A model generated the notes under the pieces. That model worked only from the letters and a program-made list of their open reading frames with translations, was not told the origin of the DNA and searched no databases. Positions 45,215 to 54,247 of a DNA stretch of 55,988 nucleotides are shown piece after piece. Positions within the stretch are counted from its first letter, which is position 1; the number at the start of each line of letters is the position of its first letter. This stretch comes from Salinivirgaceae bacterium. GTDB taxonomy: Bacteria > Bacteroidota > Bacteroidia > Bacteroidales > SZUA-534. The stretch is taken from contig JAFYYA010000004.1 in NCBI GenBank assembly GCA_017557785.1, forward strand, positions 1-55,988, in the 5' to 3' direction. A program made the position numbers and the translations under genes.

Positions 45215-47386
45215 TTAATACGCCTCGTTGCAAATAAATTTTATCCTCATCAGGCGGATTTCCTCCTCGGTGTAGTCATCCTCGCCCAACTCTTTCAGCG
45301 CGTCTTCGAGTGAGTCGGTAGCAGCCTCGCGGAAATACTCGTAGATGTCATCCTGGCAGTCCTCGTCAATCACCTCGTCGATGTAGTAGTCGATGTTCAG
45401 TTTGGTGCCCGAATTCACGATTTTTTCCATTTCGGTGAGCAACTCGTCCATTTCCAGACCTTTGCCGTCGGCAATCACATCGAGCCCTAACTTGCGGTCG
45501 ATGCTCTGAACAATGTAGAGTTTCATTCCCGAATTGTTGCCTGTGGTTTTCACCACAAGGTCCATCGGACGTTCTATCTCATTCTCTTTCACGTATTTGC
45601 TAATCAAATCGCAGAACGGTTGACCGAATTTCATCGCCTTTGCCTGACCAACGCCAGGGATGTTACCCAACTCCTGAAGCGTCATAGGATAGTGGATGGT
45701 CATATCCTGCAAAGCCGGGTCCTGGAAGATGATGTACGGCGGCAAACCGCGCTTTTTGGCGATGTCCTTACGCAAGTCGCAGAGCATACTGAAGAGTGTC
45801 TGGTCGGCAGCCACCATTGCGCCACCGCCTTCGCCCGAATCGTCGCCGCCATCGTCGTAGTCGCGCTCTTTGGCAATCATAAACGAGTGTGGATGCTCAA
45901 GGAATTCGTGTCCTTGCGGCGTGACGGTGAGTGAGCCGTAGTTTTCGATGTTCTTGCCCAAAAGGTCGGCCACAAGTGCTTGGCGGATAATGGTTTGCCA
46001 GTATTTCTCATCGTGCTCTTTGCCACTGCCGAATTCGGGTATCGTGTTGTATTTGTATGCTTTGATGGTGCTGTCGGCCACGCCGCAGAGCACATTGGCC
46101 ACAAGGTCGGGCTTGAAAAACTCCTTGACGGCGATGACGGTTTTCAGAACCTTCACCACGCTGTCTTTGCCCTCGAACAGTTCGCGCGGGTGCAGACAGT
46201 TGTCGCAAGCGCCGCAGTTGTCCTCGTTGTACTCCTCGCCAAAGTAATGCAGCAGTTGCTTGCGGCGGCACACAGCCGATTCGGCGTACGACACGGTCTC
46301 CATCAGCAGATGGCGGCCAATCTCCTGTTCGGCCACAGGCTTGCCCTGCATAAACTTCTCCAGCATCTGGATGTCCTTATAAGAATAGAAGGCGATGCAG
46401 CGTCCCTCACCACCGTCGCGACCGGCGCGGCCCGTCTCCTGATAGTAACCCTCAAGGCTCTTCGGCATATCGTGGTGGATGACAAACCGCACATCGGGCT
46501 TGTCGATTCCCATTCCGAAGGCGATGGTGGCCACAATCACGTCAATCTCCTCCATCAGGAACTTGTCCTGGTTGGCCGAACGCACCGCCGACTCAAGTCC
46601 TGCGTGATATGGTGCGGCCTTTATTCCGTTGATTACCAGTGTCTCGGCCAGTTCCTCAACCTTCTTGCGGCTCAAGCAGTACACAATGCCCGACTTGCCG
46701 GGATTGGCCTTGATGAACTTGATGATTTCTTTGGTCACGTCGCGTTTCGGACGCACTTCATATATAAGGTTGGGGCGGTTGAACGACGATTTGAATACGT
46801 CGGCTTCGACCATTCCCAAAGTTTTCTGAATATCGCTCTGCACCTTTGGCGTAGCGGTGGCTGTGAGCGCAATGATGGGCGCGCGGCCAATCTCGTCAAC
46901 ACGAGAGCGGATGCTGCGGTACTCCGGACGGAAATCGTGGCCCCACTCCGAAATACAGTGCGCCTCGTCGATGGCGTAGAACGAAATCTTTATCTGCTTC
47001 AGGAACTGGATGTTATCGTCTTTTGCCAGCGATTCGGGTGCCACATAGAGCAGTTTGGTCTTGTGGGCCAGAATGTCGTCTTTCACGTTCTGAATCTCGT
47101 TTTTCGAGAGCGACGAGTTCAGAAAATGGGCAATGCCGTCCTCCTCGCTGAAGCCGCGGATGGCATCCACCTGGTTCTTCATCAGGGCAATGAGCGGCGA
47201 GATTACAATGGCTGTGCCGTCCTGAATCATAGCCGGCAGTTGGTAACACAGAGACTTGCCGCCGCCTGTGGGCATCAGCACAAAGGTGTCGCGCCCAGCC
47301 AGAATATTCTCGATAATTGCCTCCTGATTGCCTTTGAACGTGTCAAAGCCGAAGTACTGCTTTAGATAATCCTTCAGTTCCATCAT
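45215..47386 (-). CDS. recQ: ATP-dependent DNA helicase RecQ
   Basis: 3'-5' helicase for recombination and fork repair. The 723-residue protein has Walker A MPTGGGKSLCYQ, the DEAH box AIDEAHCISEWGHDFRPEY, a second RecA-like domain (GIVYCLSRKKVEE... QETGRAGRDG), a Zn-binding RQC region (CRRKQLLHYFGEEYNEDNCGACDNC) and an HRDC domain (about 520-600). A C-terminal acidic tail of about 120 residues follows, as in Bacteroidota RecQ. Tandem ATGs at 47386 and 47383 begin the protein; a TTG/other frame further upstream is not needed. It is convergent with the sigma-54 regulator gene and divergent from kdsD. Confidence 0.95.
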   Translation of the reverse strand: MMELKDYLKQYFGFDTFKGNQEAIIENILAGRDTFVLMPTGGGKSLCYQLPAMIQDGTAIVISPLIALMKNQVDAIRGFSEEDGIAHFLNSSLSKNEIQNVKDDILAHKTKLLYVAPESLAKDDNIQFLKQIKISFYAIDEAHCISEWGHDFRPEYRSIRSRVDEIGRAPIIALTATATPKVQSDIQKTLGMVEADVFKSSFNRPNLIYEVRPKRDVTKEIIKFIKANPGKSGIVYCLSRKKVEELAETLVINGIKAAPYHAGLESAVRSANQDKFLMEEIDVIVATIAFGMGIDKPDVRFVIHHDMPKSLEGYYQETGRAGRDGGEGRCIAFYSYKDIQMLEKFMQGKPVAEQEIGRHLLMETVSYAESAVCRRKQLLHYFGEEYNEDNCGACDNCLHPRELFEGKDSVVKVLKTVIAVKEFFKPDLVANVLCGVADSTIKAYKYNTIPEFGSGKEHDEKYWQTIIRQALVADLLGKNIENYGSLTVTPQGHEFLEHPHSFMIAKERDYDDGGDDSGEGGGAMVAADQTLFSMLCDLRKDIAKKRGLPPYIIFQDPALQDMTIHYPMTLQELGNIPGVGQAKAMKFGQPFCDLISKYVKENEIERPMDLVVKTTGNNSGMKLYIVQSIDRKLGLDVIADGKGLEMDELLTEMEKIVNSGTKLNIDYYIDEVIDEDCQDDIYEYFREAATDSLEDALKELGEDDYTEEEIRLMRIKFICNEAY

Positions 47387-47608
47387 CAAACATTTAAGGT
47401 GGCCCGCCAACCGCAAGGGTTTTTCCGTGCCACTCCCCCTTTAAATTTCATTAACGGCGAATTTTGAAAAATCGCCTACAAACGCGAAAATAAATTTAGT
47501 AAAATTTATGAGTCCATTTATATTTTTGTGTGTTTTTTTGAAATGTTTTTTCCGAACCGTCCGAACCGCCTGAAATTCAGCGCGGCGGCAAACAAAAGGA
47601 ACGTGATT

Positions 47609-48577
47609 ATGAAGACAAACGACGAAATAACAGCCATTGCGGCCGATGTGATTGAGCAGGAAGCGGCCACCGTTGCCAATCTCAAAAATATGATTGACAG
47701 CAATTTTGCCGAAGCCGTGAGCACCATCTTCAAAAGCCGCGGCCGTCTGGTTGTGACCGGAATCGGCAAGAGCGCCATCATTGCGCAGAAGATTGTGGCC
47801 ACAATGAACTCAACCGGCACCCCGGCGCTCTTTATGCACGCCGCCGACGCCATCCACGGCGATTTGGGTATGATTCAGGCAAATGACATTGTGATGCTGC
47901 TTTCGCGAAGCGGCAACACGCCCGAAATCAAGGTTCTGGTGCCCATCCTGAAGATGCGCGGCAACCGTATGATAGCAATGGTGAGCGACACGCAGTCGTA
48001 TCTGGCGCAGCACGCCGACATTATTATAAATGCGTATGCCGCCCACGAAGCGTGCCCCAACAATCTGGCGCCGACATCGAGCACCACGGCTCAACTGGTG
48101 ATGGGCGACGCCCTGGCCATCGCTCTGCTCGAGTGCCGCGGATTCTCGCCGTCCGACTTCGCCAAATATCACCCTGGCGGTGCATTGGGCAAGAAACTCT
48201 ATATGCGCGTCAGCGACCTGTATGTAAACAATGAGAAACCGCAGGTTGCGGCCACCGACAACATCAAGCAGGTGATTATGGAAATGACATCGAAGCGGTT
48301 GGGCGCCACGGCGGTGCTCAACGCTGACGGCGATATGGCGGGCATCATCACCGACGGCGACCTGCGCCGAATGCTGATGTCGGGCCGCGACATTGCCAAC
48401 CTGACCGCCGCCGACATTATGTCGGTCAACCCGAAGACGATTGACGAGAACGCAATGGCTGTGAACGCTTTCCACCTGATGGAACAGAACCACATCACGC
48501 AACTCATCGTGCTCAAGGAAGGCCGCTACGCCGGCGTCATCCACATTCACGACATTCTGCAGGAAGGAATTGTGTAG
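47609..48577 (+). CDS. kdsD: Arabinose-5-phosphate isomerase (KdsD/KpsF family)
   Basis: Converts ribulose-5-phosphate to arabinose-5-phosphate for Kdo and lipopolysaccharide synthesis. The 322-residue protein has an N-terminal SIS domain (about 35-175: RLVVTGIGKSAIIAQKIVATMNSTGTPALFMHAADAIHGDLGM, LLSRSGNTPEIK) and two CBS domains (about 205-320, ending VIHIHDILQEGIV). The ATG at 47609 (MKTNDEITAIA) is chosen; the open frame runs 81 bases further upstream through unrelated residues. The length fits KdsD. It is divergent from recQ. A spacer with repeat copy C follows. Confidence 0.93.
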   Translation: MKTNDEITAIAADVIEQEAATVANLKNMIDSNFAEAVSTIFKSRGRLVVTGIGKSAIIAQKIVATMNSTGTPALFMHAADAIHGDLGMIQANDIVMLLSRSGNTPEIKVLVPILKMRGNRMIAMVSDTQSYLAQHADIIINAYAAHEACPNNLAPTSSTTAQLVMGDALAIALLECRGFSPSDFAKYHPGGALGKKLYMRVSDLYVNNEKPQVAATDNIKQVIMEMTSKRLGATAVLNADGDMAGIITDGDLRRMLMSGRDIANLTAADIMSVNPKTIDENAMAVNAFHLMEQNHITQLIVLKEGRYAGVIHIHDILQEGIV

Positions 48578-48613
48578 CCGTGTGGTGTTGAGTTATGGGT
48601 GTTAGGTGTTGGT

Positions 48614-48647
48614 GTCTGACGTCTGTTGTCCGTTGTCTGTAGTCTTC
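48614..48647 (+). repeat. Dispersed intergenic repeat, copy C (diverged)
   Basis: Shares GTCTGTTGTCCGT with copies A and B (48621-48633), then TGTCTGTAGTCTT. It lies upstream of nusB on the same strand, preceded by related words such as GGTGTTAGGTGTTGG. Confidence 0.6.
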
Positions 48648-48692
48648 ACAAATAATCTGTGCCAACAGTGTCGGTGGTGCGATTTGTTTATG

Positions 48693-48700
48693 TATCTTTG
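48693..48700 (+). promoter_or_regulatory. -7 box TATCTTTG before nusB
   Basis: A perfect TAnnTTTG followed by CCGCAG, 36 bases before the nusB ATG. No good -33 TTTG is seen. Confidence 0.6.
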
Positions 48701-48735
48701 CCGCAGATTTTAATAACAATTTAAGGCTCTTTCAA

Positions 48736-49680
48736 ATGATTAGCAGACGATTAATCAGGGTTAAGGTTCTACAACTACTCTACGCATACTTCAACGGCAA
48801 CAACACTGACGGCTTGCCCAAATACGAAAAAGACCTTCAGAAGAGTCTCGAAAAATCATACGACCTGTACCATTTGTTCTTCCTGCTGCTAATCGACGTC
48901 AGCCGCTACGCACAGAACAAAATCGACATCTACAAGTCGAAGATGATGGCCACCGAAGCCGACCTGAACCCCAACACACGTTTTGTTGACAACAAGGTCA
49001 TCCGCCAACTGGAACAGACTGAAAAACTGACGGTTTACGCCGACAGCAACACTCTGAACTGGAACGCCACACCCGAACTCATCAAGCACATCTACACCGT
49101 GATGGTTGAGTCGGACAGTTACAAAGCCTATATGGCCAGCCCCGACAACAGTTACGATGCCGACCGTAAGTTTGTGATGAACTTCTTCAACGAGTATATG
49201 GTGGATGACGATATGCTCTACCAGGTGCTCGAAGAGAACTCAATCTACTGGAACGATGACATTGAGTTCGTGTTGAGTATGAACATCAAAACCGTTGAGC
49301 GGCTGAAGGAAAGCGCAACATCGGTTTCGCTGATGAACCTTTACAAAAACGACGACGACCGACGCTTTGCCACCGACCTGTTCTGCAAGACAGTGATGCA
49401 TCACGAAGAGAATGAACAACTTATCCGCAACAACATAAAGAACTGGGACCTTGAGCGGCTTGCGCAGATGGACCTTCTGATTATTGAGCAGGCCATTGTC
49501 GAGATTACATCGTTCGAGAGCATTCCCGTGAAGGTGAGCCTGAACGAGTACATCGACCTTGCGCGCTTCTACAGCACCGACCGCAGCAACGCCTTCGTGA
49601 ACGGCATTCTGGACAAGATTGTGAACCAGATGAAGGCCGAAGGCAAAATCAAGAAAACAGGTCGCGGACTTATTGAATGA
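48736..49680 (+). CDS. nusB: Transcription antitermination factor NusB (long Bacteroidota form)
   Basis: RNA-binding factor that forms part of the rRNA antitermination complex with NusE. The 314-residue protein has an N-terminal extension of about 180 residues and a C-terminal NusB helical domain (about 195-305: FATDLFCKTVMHHEENEQLI... LERLAQMDLLIIEQAIVEI... VSLNEYIDLARFYSTDRSNAFVNGILDKI). The typical NusB is about 140 residues; the long form is known in Bacteroidota. The gene overlaps the DUF1573 gene by an ATGA, indicating coupling. It begins the nusB-DUF1573-yajC transcript. Confidence 0.93.
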   Translation: MISRRLIRVKVLQLLYAYFNGNNTDGLPKYEKDLQKSLEKSYDLYHLFFLLLIDVSRYAQNKIDIYKSKMMATEADLNPNTRFVDNKVIRQLEQTEKLTVYADSNTLNWNATPELIKHIYTVMVESDSYKAYMASPDNSYDADRKFVMNFFNEYMVDDDMLYQVLEENSIYWNDDIEFVLSMNIKTVERLKESATSVSLMNLYKNDDDRRFATDLFCKTVMHHEENEQLIRNNIKNWDLERLAQMDLLIIEQAIVEITSFESIPVKVSLNEYIDLARFYSTDRSNAFVNGILDKIVNQMKAEGKIKKTGRGLIE

Positions 49681-50093
49681 ATCTGATGGGTAAACTTGCG
49701 AAAATCGGTCTGCTGATGGCTGCGTTTTGCGTCAGTTGCGCTGGAAACCAGCCCAAAACCGATGCGCAGAACGGTACGCCACAAATCAGTTTCGATGACG
49801 TAAGCCACAATTTCGGCACCATCGCGCAAGGCGAGAAAGTGACGCATACGTTCAGTTTCCGCAACATTGGCGACGGTCCGCTGCAGATAACCGATGTGAC
49901 AACCAGTTGCGGCTGCACAGCGTCGAAATACTCGCTTGTGCCAGTTGCACCAGGCGCCACAGGCAGCGTCGAAATCATCTTCGACAGTTACGGACGCGAA
50001 GGCAAGCAACTGAAAAGCGCCAGCGTCTGGACAAATTGCGGTGAGCAGCCCGTCAAATTGCAGATTTTCGCTAATATTGAAACTTCAAAATAG
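49677..50093 (+). CDS. DUF1573-domain exported lipoprotein
   Basis: A 138-residue exported protein. The signal peptide ends near FCVSC, a possible lipobox. The mature part is an immunoglobulin-like DUF1573 domain (VSHNFGTIAQGEKVTHTFSFRNIGDGPLQITDVTTSCGCTASKYS... VEIIFDSYGREGKQLKSA) with the hallmark CGCT. It overlaps nusB through ATGA; an ATG at 49686 would leave a slightly shorter signal peptide. yajC follows 23 bases later, which is the usual Bacteroidota order. Function is unknown, though periplasmic protein binding is likely. Confidence 0.87.
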   Translation: MNLMGKLAKIGLLMAAFCVSCAGNQPKTDAQNGTPQISFDDVSHNFGTIAQGEKVTHTFSFRNIGDGPLQITDVTTSCGCTASKYSLVPVAPGATGSVEIIFDSYGREGKQLKSASVWTNCGEQPVKLQIFANIETSK

Positions 50094-50116
50094 TACATAT
50101 TTATAACTAAAACACT

Positions 50117-50449
50117 ATGAATCTGTTGAGTATTTTTCTGATGGCGCCACAAGGTGGAGCCGAAGGCGCTCAAGGCGGCGGCGCAAGCAGCCTGATTATG
50201 CTGGTGCTTATCATTTTTGTGTTCTACTTCTTTATGATTCGGCCGCAAACCAAAAAACAAAAGGAAGTTAACGAGTTCCGCAAGGCACTCAAAAAGGGCG
50301 ACAAAGTTCTTACCGTTGGCGGAATCTACGGCACAATTGCCGAGGTGAAAGAGACAACCGTTCTGCTCGACGTATCGAACGGCGTTCTGATTAAGGTTGA
50401 CAAGGCCGGACTGGTTAAAGACCCATCGGACGTGGCTGCCAAGGCTTAA
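50117..50449 (+). CDS. yajC: Preprotein translocase subunit YajC
   Basis: Accessory subunit of the SecDF-YajC complex at the inner membrane. The 110-residue protein has an N-terminal Gly/Ala/Gln segment, one transmembrane helix (SLIMLVLIIFVFYFFMI, about 25-41), the signature RPQTKKQKE after it, and a C-terminal SH3-like domain (GDKVLTVGGIYGTIAEVKETTVLLDVSNGVLIKVDKAGL). The length is normal. A strong terminator stands 23 bases after the stop, so it ends the transcript. Confidence 0.95.
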   Translation: MNLLSIFLMAPQGGAEGAQGGGASSLIMLVLIIFVFYFFMIRPQTKKQKEVNEFRKALKKGDKVLTVGGIYGTIAEVKETTVLLDVSNGVLIKVDKAGLVKDPSDVAAKA

Positions 50450-50472
50450 TTTCTGAATCACCGGAAATGCAT

Positions 50473-50503
50473 AAGGCGCTGAAGAGATTCGGCGCCTTTT
50501 TTT
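50473..50503 (+). terminator. Rho-independent terminator of the nusB-yajC transcript
   Basis: 11-bp stem AAGGCGCTGAA with TTCGGCGCCTT, loop GAGA, followed by a run of seven T. Confidence 0.93.
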
Positions 50504-50566
50504 GTGGTTATTGGTGTGTTTTTGAATTAATTAGTTTAATTTAGTAACCACTAACAAAAAACTATT

Positions 50567-51736
50567 ATGAAAAACACTCTAACTAAAGCAATTGGTGCCG
50601 CACTGATTTTATTGGTGCTCGCAGGCTGCAACAGTAGCCACAACAAAGCCGACGGCGAAAAGCCCAAATACAAGATTCAGGCTGTTGCATCGGATGGCGG
50701 TTCTGTAACAGGGAAAAACGGCCGATACACCGAAGGACAATTTGTTAAGTTTCAGGCCGTTCCGAATGACGGATATTACTTTGCAGGTTGGAACGACCGC
50801 GTTTCCAATAATCCCCGAATCATAGAAGTCGGATTAAGCGACATAAAACTGATCGCACTTTTCAAACCGAATCCGACTCTGACCATTTCGGCAGAAGCCA
50901 ATGGAAAAGTCAACACTGAAATCAATGGACGCTATTCGCCATCAACCCCTGTGACAATAATCGCTACGCCCGACAGCGGCTTGTGTTTCAGCCAATGGAG
51001 CGACAGCATCTACGCGAATCCGCGCACCATAATTATGGGCACCAACGACATTGAACTGACTGCCCAATTTGGACCGAGAGACACCACAACTGTCGATTTG
51101 GGGTTAAAGAGCGGCATCCGCTGGGCAGTCTGCAATTTGGGCGCCGCCAATCCGTGGAACTACGGTGATTACTATGCTTGGGGCGAAACCGAAACGAAAT
51201 CATATTTCAATTGGGAGAACTACAAGCACTGCGATGGTTCCAACACCACAATTACTAAATATTGTTTTGATGCCTTTATGGGTAAAAACGGGTTCACCGA
51301 TTCAATTGGAACTCTGGAGCCCGACGACGATGCCGCCACAATAGTGGCTGGCGCGGATTATTCAATGCCAACCGCTGCCAACTGGCGTGAACTGAACCGC
51401 CGCTGCTATTGGGTTTGGACATCGAACTACAAGGGGCGCAAAGTGAACGGATACATTGTTTACAAGGCAAAAACAAAGGCTGACCGCGGCATTAAAGTTC
51501 TTTTTGGCGACACGCCGTCGGAATTGTACAGCCTTGACGATGCGCACATTTTCCTTCCTGCTGCTGGCAGTTTTAACGATTCACGCTGCTACAACGATGG
51601 CGAATATGGTATATATCGGAGCGCATCGCTTCGCTACAATTCGTGCTACTGCTGTTACCTGAAATCAGACTACGTTGGCCGGACTGTAACCGACACTCGC
51701 TGCTATGGTCGAAGCGTCCGACCCGTGCGCAAATAA
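50567..51736 (+). CDS. Surface lipoprotein with two InlB-type B-repeats and Fibrobacter-major-like domain (paralogue of 19402-20760)
   Basis: A 389-residue exported lipoprotein (signal peptide with lipobox VLAGC). Two B-repeat domains follow at about 35-100 (AVASDGGSVTGKNGRYTEGQFVKFQ... YYFAGWNDRVS... NPRIIEV) and 104-167 (TISAEANGKVNTEINGRYS... NPRTIIM). The C-terminal domain (about 175-389: VDLGLKSGIRWAVCNLG, YYAWGETETK, SVRPVRK) closely matches that of the gene at 19402. It lies after the yajC terminator and before the ybbR promoter, between genes that are usually adjacent, so it looks like an insertion into a conserved locus. An adhesive or surface role is inferred. Confidence 0.85.
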   Translation: MKNTLTKAIGAALILLVLAGCNSSHNKADGEKPKYKIQAVASDGGSVTGKNGRYTEGQFVKFQAVPNDGYYFAGWNDRVSNNPRIIEVGLSDIKLIALFKPNPTLTISAEANGKVNTEINGRYSPSTPVTIIATPDSGLCFSQWSDSIYANPRTIIMGTNDIELTAQFGPRDTTTVDLGLKSGIRWAVCNLGAANPWNYGDYYAWGETETKSYFNWENYKHCDGSNTTITKYCFDAFMGKNGFTDSIGTLEPDDDAATIVAGADYSMPTAANWRELNRRCYWVWTSNYKGRKVNGYIVYKAKTKADRGIKVLFGDTPSELYSLDDAHIFLPAAGSFNDSRCYNDGEYGIYRSASLRYNSCYCCYLKSDYVGRTVTDTRCYGRSVRPVRK

Positions 51737-51782
51737 TCAGCGCATATTTTCACCAATCGGCATTTTATTCCGTCAGGTTTGC

Positions 51783-51790
51783 TAATTTTG
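51783..51790 (+). promoter_or_regulatory. -7 box TAATTTTG before ybbR
   Basis: A perfect TAnnTTTG 36 bases upstream of the ATG at 51827. It gives ybbR-coaE its own transcript despite the upstream lipoprotein gene. Confidence 0.55.
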
Positions 51791-51826
51791 AGACCTGAAG
51801 AAATTCGCGATTTTCATCGCCAGACA

Positions 51827-52816
51827 ATGAAACATCCAAACCTTGACATATCAGCGGTCAAAAGCCGATTGCGGTTCGACAAGCGGATGCTGCTCTATTT
51901 TGTGTTCATCGGCTTCTCGTCGCTGATGTGGTTCTTCAACAAGTTGGGCGACGAGACGAACGCCACCATCCACTACCCCGTCACGTTCATCAACCTGCCG
52001 ATGCAGAAGGTGGTGGTTAACGACCTGCCCGACAATCTCGATTTGAGCGTGCAGGGCCGCGGATTCGACATTCTGCGCTACAAGATGGGCAAGATGCCCG
52101 AACCAGTGGTCATCAACTTGAGCCGCCTGAACCATATTTTGGCCAAAGAATCGACAATGGAATTCCATTTGGGCACCAGCGCATTGTTTGAAGAGATTAA
52201 GTCGCAGTTGCCTGCAAACCTTGCCCTGTCGATGATTCAGCCCGACACCATCTACTTCGTCTTCTCAAACTACAGCGAGAAACGCGTGCCCGTGCGCCCC
52301 GTGCTCGACCTGTATTTCGACAGCCAGTGCCGCATCGACGGCGAGATAACCGTGACGCCCGCCGAAGTGACGGTGAACGGCCCCGACTTGCTGCTCGACA
52401 CCCTGCAGGCCGTTTACACAAAACGTATTGTGGCACGGAAAGTCACACGCGACATCACACGAAACGTTGATTTACAACCGATTGACGGCATTGCGCTCAT
52501 CCACCGCAAGGTGAAGGTCGATGTGCCCGTTTCGAAATTCACCGAAGCCGTGGCCACCGTGCCCATCAGTGTTGTGGGCGAGCCCGATTCTGCCGCTATC
52601 AGGCTGATGCCCAACGAAGTAACCATCCGTTATTGGGTTTCGACCAATGACTACGCCCGCATCAACCACACCGATTTCAAGGTGGAAGCCGACGCACGGC
52701 AGATTGAGTCGATGATGGGGATGCAACTGCCTGTGACAGTGACTGTTCAGCCTGCCAACGTGTACAACGTGAGCGTTGAACCGCAAATTGTTAATTTTGT
52801 GCTCGAACCGCGATGA
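51827..52816 (+). CDS. YbbR-domain membrane protein (CdaR-like)
   Basis: A 329-residue protein with one N-terminal transmembrane helix (about 21-37) and an extracytoplasmic region of YbbR-type beta domains (about 45-325: VTFINLPMQKVVVNDLPDNLDLSVQGRGFDILRY; VTPAEVTVNGPDLLLDTLQAVYTKRI). YbbR/CdaR proteins bind and regulate the diadenylate cyclase CdaA in Firmicutes; in Bacteroidota the gene commonly sits beside coaE. It starts at ATG 51827; the longer frame back to 51779 runs through the promoter box. Its last bases overlap coaE by ATGA. A CdaA partner role is inferred from the family. Confidence 0.87.
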   Translation: MKHPNLDISAVKSRLRFDKRMLLYFVFIGFSSLMWFFNKLGDETNATIHYPVTFINLPMQKVVVNDLPDNLDLSVQGRGFDILRYKMGKMPEPVVINLSRLNHILAKESTMEFHLGTSALFEEIKSQLPANLALSMIQPDTIYFVFSNYSEKRVPVRPVLDLYFDSQCRIDGEITVTPAEVTVNGPDLLLDTLQAVYTKRIVARKVTRDITRNVDLQPIDGIALIHRKVKVDVPVSKFTEAVATVPISVVGEPDSAAIRLMPNEVTIRYWVSTNDYARINHTDFKVEADARQIESMMGMQLPVTVTVQPANVYNVSVEPQIVNFVLEPR

Positions 52817-53406
52817 TTACTATTGGACTAACAGGCGGCATCGGGAGCGGTAAAAGTTTTGTGGCAGAACGTTTTGCTGCAAATGGCATACCTTGCTACA
52901 ACTGCGATGAGCGGGCAAAACTGCTCTACGATACCGACAACATAAAGCACTTGGTTACTGACCGATACGGTGCTGAAGCCTACAATGGCGGCAAACTTAA
53001 CCGTCAGTTTTTGGCAAATCGTATTTTCGCCGACAAAGCTGAGCTTGAATGGATTAACAGTATTATCCATCCTGCCGTCCGCGCTGATTTTGAAGATTGG
53101 CGCAGTAGCCAGACGACTGAAATGGTAGCCGTGGAGTCAGCCATTCTGTTCGAAGGCGGTTTGGACAAACTTTGCAACGCCGTGGTGGCAGTCACTGCAC
53201 CGCGCGATGTTCGAATTGCAAGAGTGATGAAACGCGATGGTGCAAGCCGACAGCAAGTGCTGCAACGCATCGGAAATCAAAACAGCGATGCTGTTTTTGA
53301 AGCTAATGCTGATTACGTGATAATGAACGACGGTTCATCAGACATTGATATTGAGATTAAGAAAATTATTGAAAACCAACGCAATGCCCAGGCGGCAAAA
53401 GCGTAA
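52813..53406 (+). CDS. coaE: Dephospho-CoA kinase
   Basis: Last step of coenzyme A synthesis: phosphorylates the 3'-hydroxyl of dephospho-CoA with ATP. The 197-residue P-loop kinase has Walker A GLTGGIGSGKS (about 5-15), an NCDERAKLLYD stretch typical of the family (CoA-binding), IHPAVRADFEDW and a lid region (AVTAPRDVRIARVMKRDGASRQQVLQRIGNQ). The start overlaps the end of ybbR by four bases, so translation is coupled. Length and motifs are normal. Confidence 0.95.
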   Translation: MITIGLTGGIGSGKSFVAERFAANGIPCYNCDERAKLLYDTDNIKHLVTDRYGAEAYNGGKLNRQFLANRIFADKAELEWINSIIHPAVRADFEDWRSSQTTEMVAVESAILFEGGLDKLCNAVVAVTAPRDVRIARVMKRDGASRQQVLQRIGNQNSDAVFEANADYVIMNDGSSDIDIEIKKIIENQRNAQAAKA

Positions 53407-53418
53407 AATGAAATTGAG

Positions 53419-54183
53419 ATGAAATTTGGAAAATGGATAGGCGGCGGCATTGGTTGGGCTCTAGGCGGACCTTTGGGCGGCATTCTAGGATATTTTATAG
53501 GTGCCGCTTTCGACACAAACTCACAACCCGGCGGTCAAAGTCAGGCCGGTTTCAGCGGGCGCCCAGGCGGTAGCGCAGGCTACTCACAGCAGCAGACATC
53601 GCGCGGCGACTTTATGGTGAGCCTTGTGGTGCTGACTGCCGCAGTGATGAAGGCTGATGGTAAGGTTACGCAGGCCGAGCTCAACTACGTGAAGCAGTTT
53701 TTTGTTCGCCAATTTGGCGTGGAGACCGCCACCGACGGCATCCGAATGCTGCGCGATGTGCTCAAACAACAGATTCCCGTTTACGATGTCAGCCGGCAGA
53801 TTGGCCAGATGCTCAACTATTCAAGCCGTCTGCAACTGATTGACTATCTGTTTGGTATTTCAAACGCCGATGGCAATGTCCACGCCAACGAAGCGAGCGT
53901 TATCGAAGTGATTTCCAGAAATATGGGCATCAGCGACACCGATTTTAACTCAATCAAATCGATGTTTGTGAAAAAAGACGCCGATTCGGCTTATAAGATA
54001 TTGGGAATCAGCCCGTCGGCCACCGACGACGAAGTGCGCAAGGCCTACCGCAAGATGGCCGTCGAGAACCATCCCGACAAGGTGGCTTATTTGGGCGAGG
54101 ACGTGCAACGCGCCGCCAAAGAGAAATTCCAAAAAATCAATGAGGCGTATGAAGAAATTAAAAAACAGCGAGGGTTCGCTTGA
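53419..54183 (+). CDS. DnaJ-domain / TerB-like protein (DjlA-like)
   Basis: A 254-residue protein with an N-terminal Gly-rich membrane-associating segment (GWALGGPLGGILGYFIGAAF, about 11-30), a TerB-like helical domain (about 58-175: VSLVVLTAAVMKADGKVTQAELNYVKQFF) and a C-terminal J domain (about 190-250) with the HPD motif in KMAVENHPDKVAYLG. This order is that of the DjlA co-chaperones, which stimulate DnaK ATPase activity. It starts 13 bases after coaE. The DnaK partner is not in the window. Confidence 0.9.
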   Translation: MKFGKWIGGGIGWALGGPLGGILGYFIGAAFDTNSQPGGQSQAGFSGRPGGSAGYSQQQTSRGDFMVSLVVLTAAVMKADGKVTQAELNYVKQFFVRQFGVETATDGIRMLRDVLKQQIPVYDVSRQIGQMLNYSSRLQLIDYLFGISNADGNVHANEASVIEVISRNMGISDTDFNSIKSMFVKKDADSAYKILGISPSATDDEVRKAYRKMAVENHPDKVAYLGEDVQRAAKEKFQKINEAYEEIKKQRGFA

Positions 54184-54247
54184 TTCCAAAAAATATCGTT
54201 CTTTTGAAAACTAATCGTTTTGTTTAACTAATAATCAAGTTTATATC

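Noticed and set aside
45980-47365. 461-codon open frame antisense to recQ
   Set aside because: Shadow of recQ with composition typical of antisense codons.
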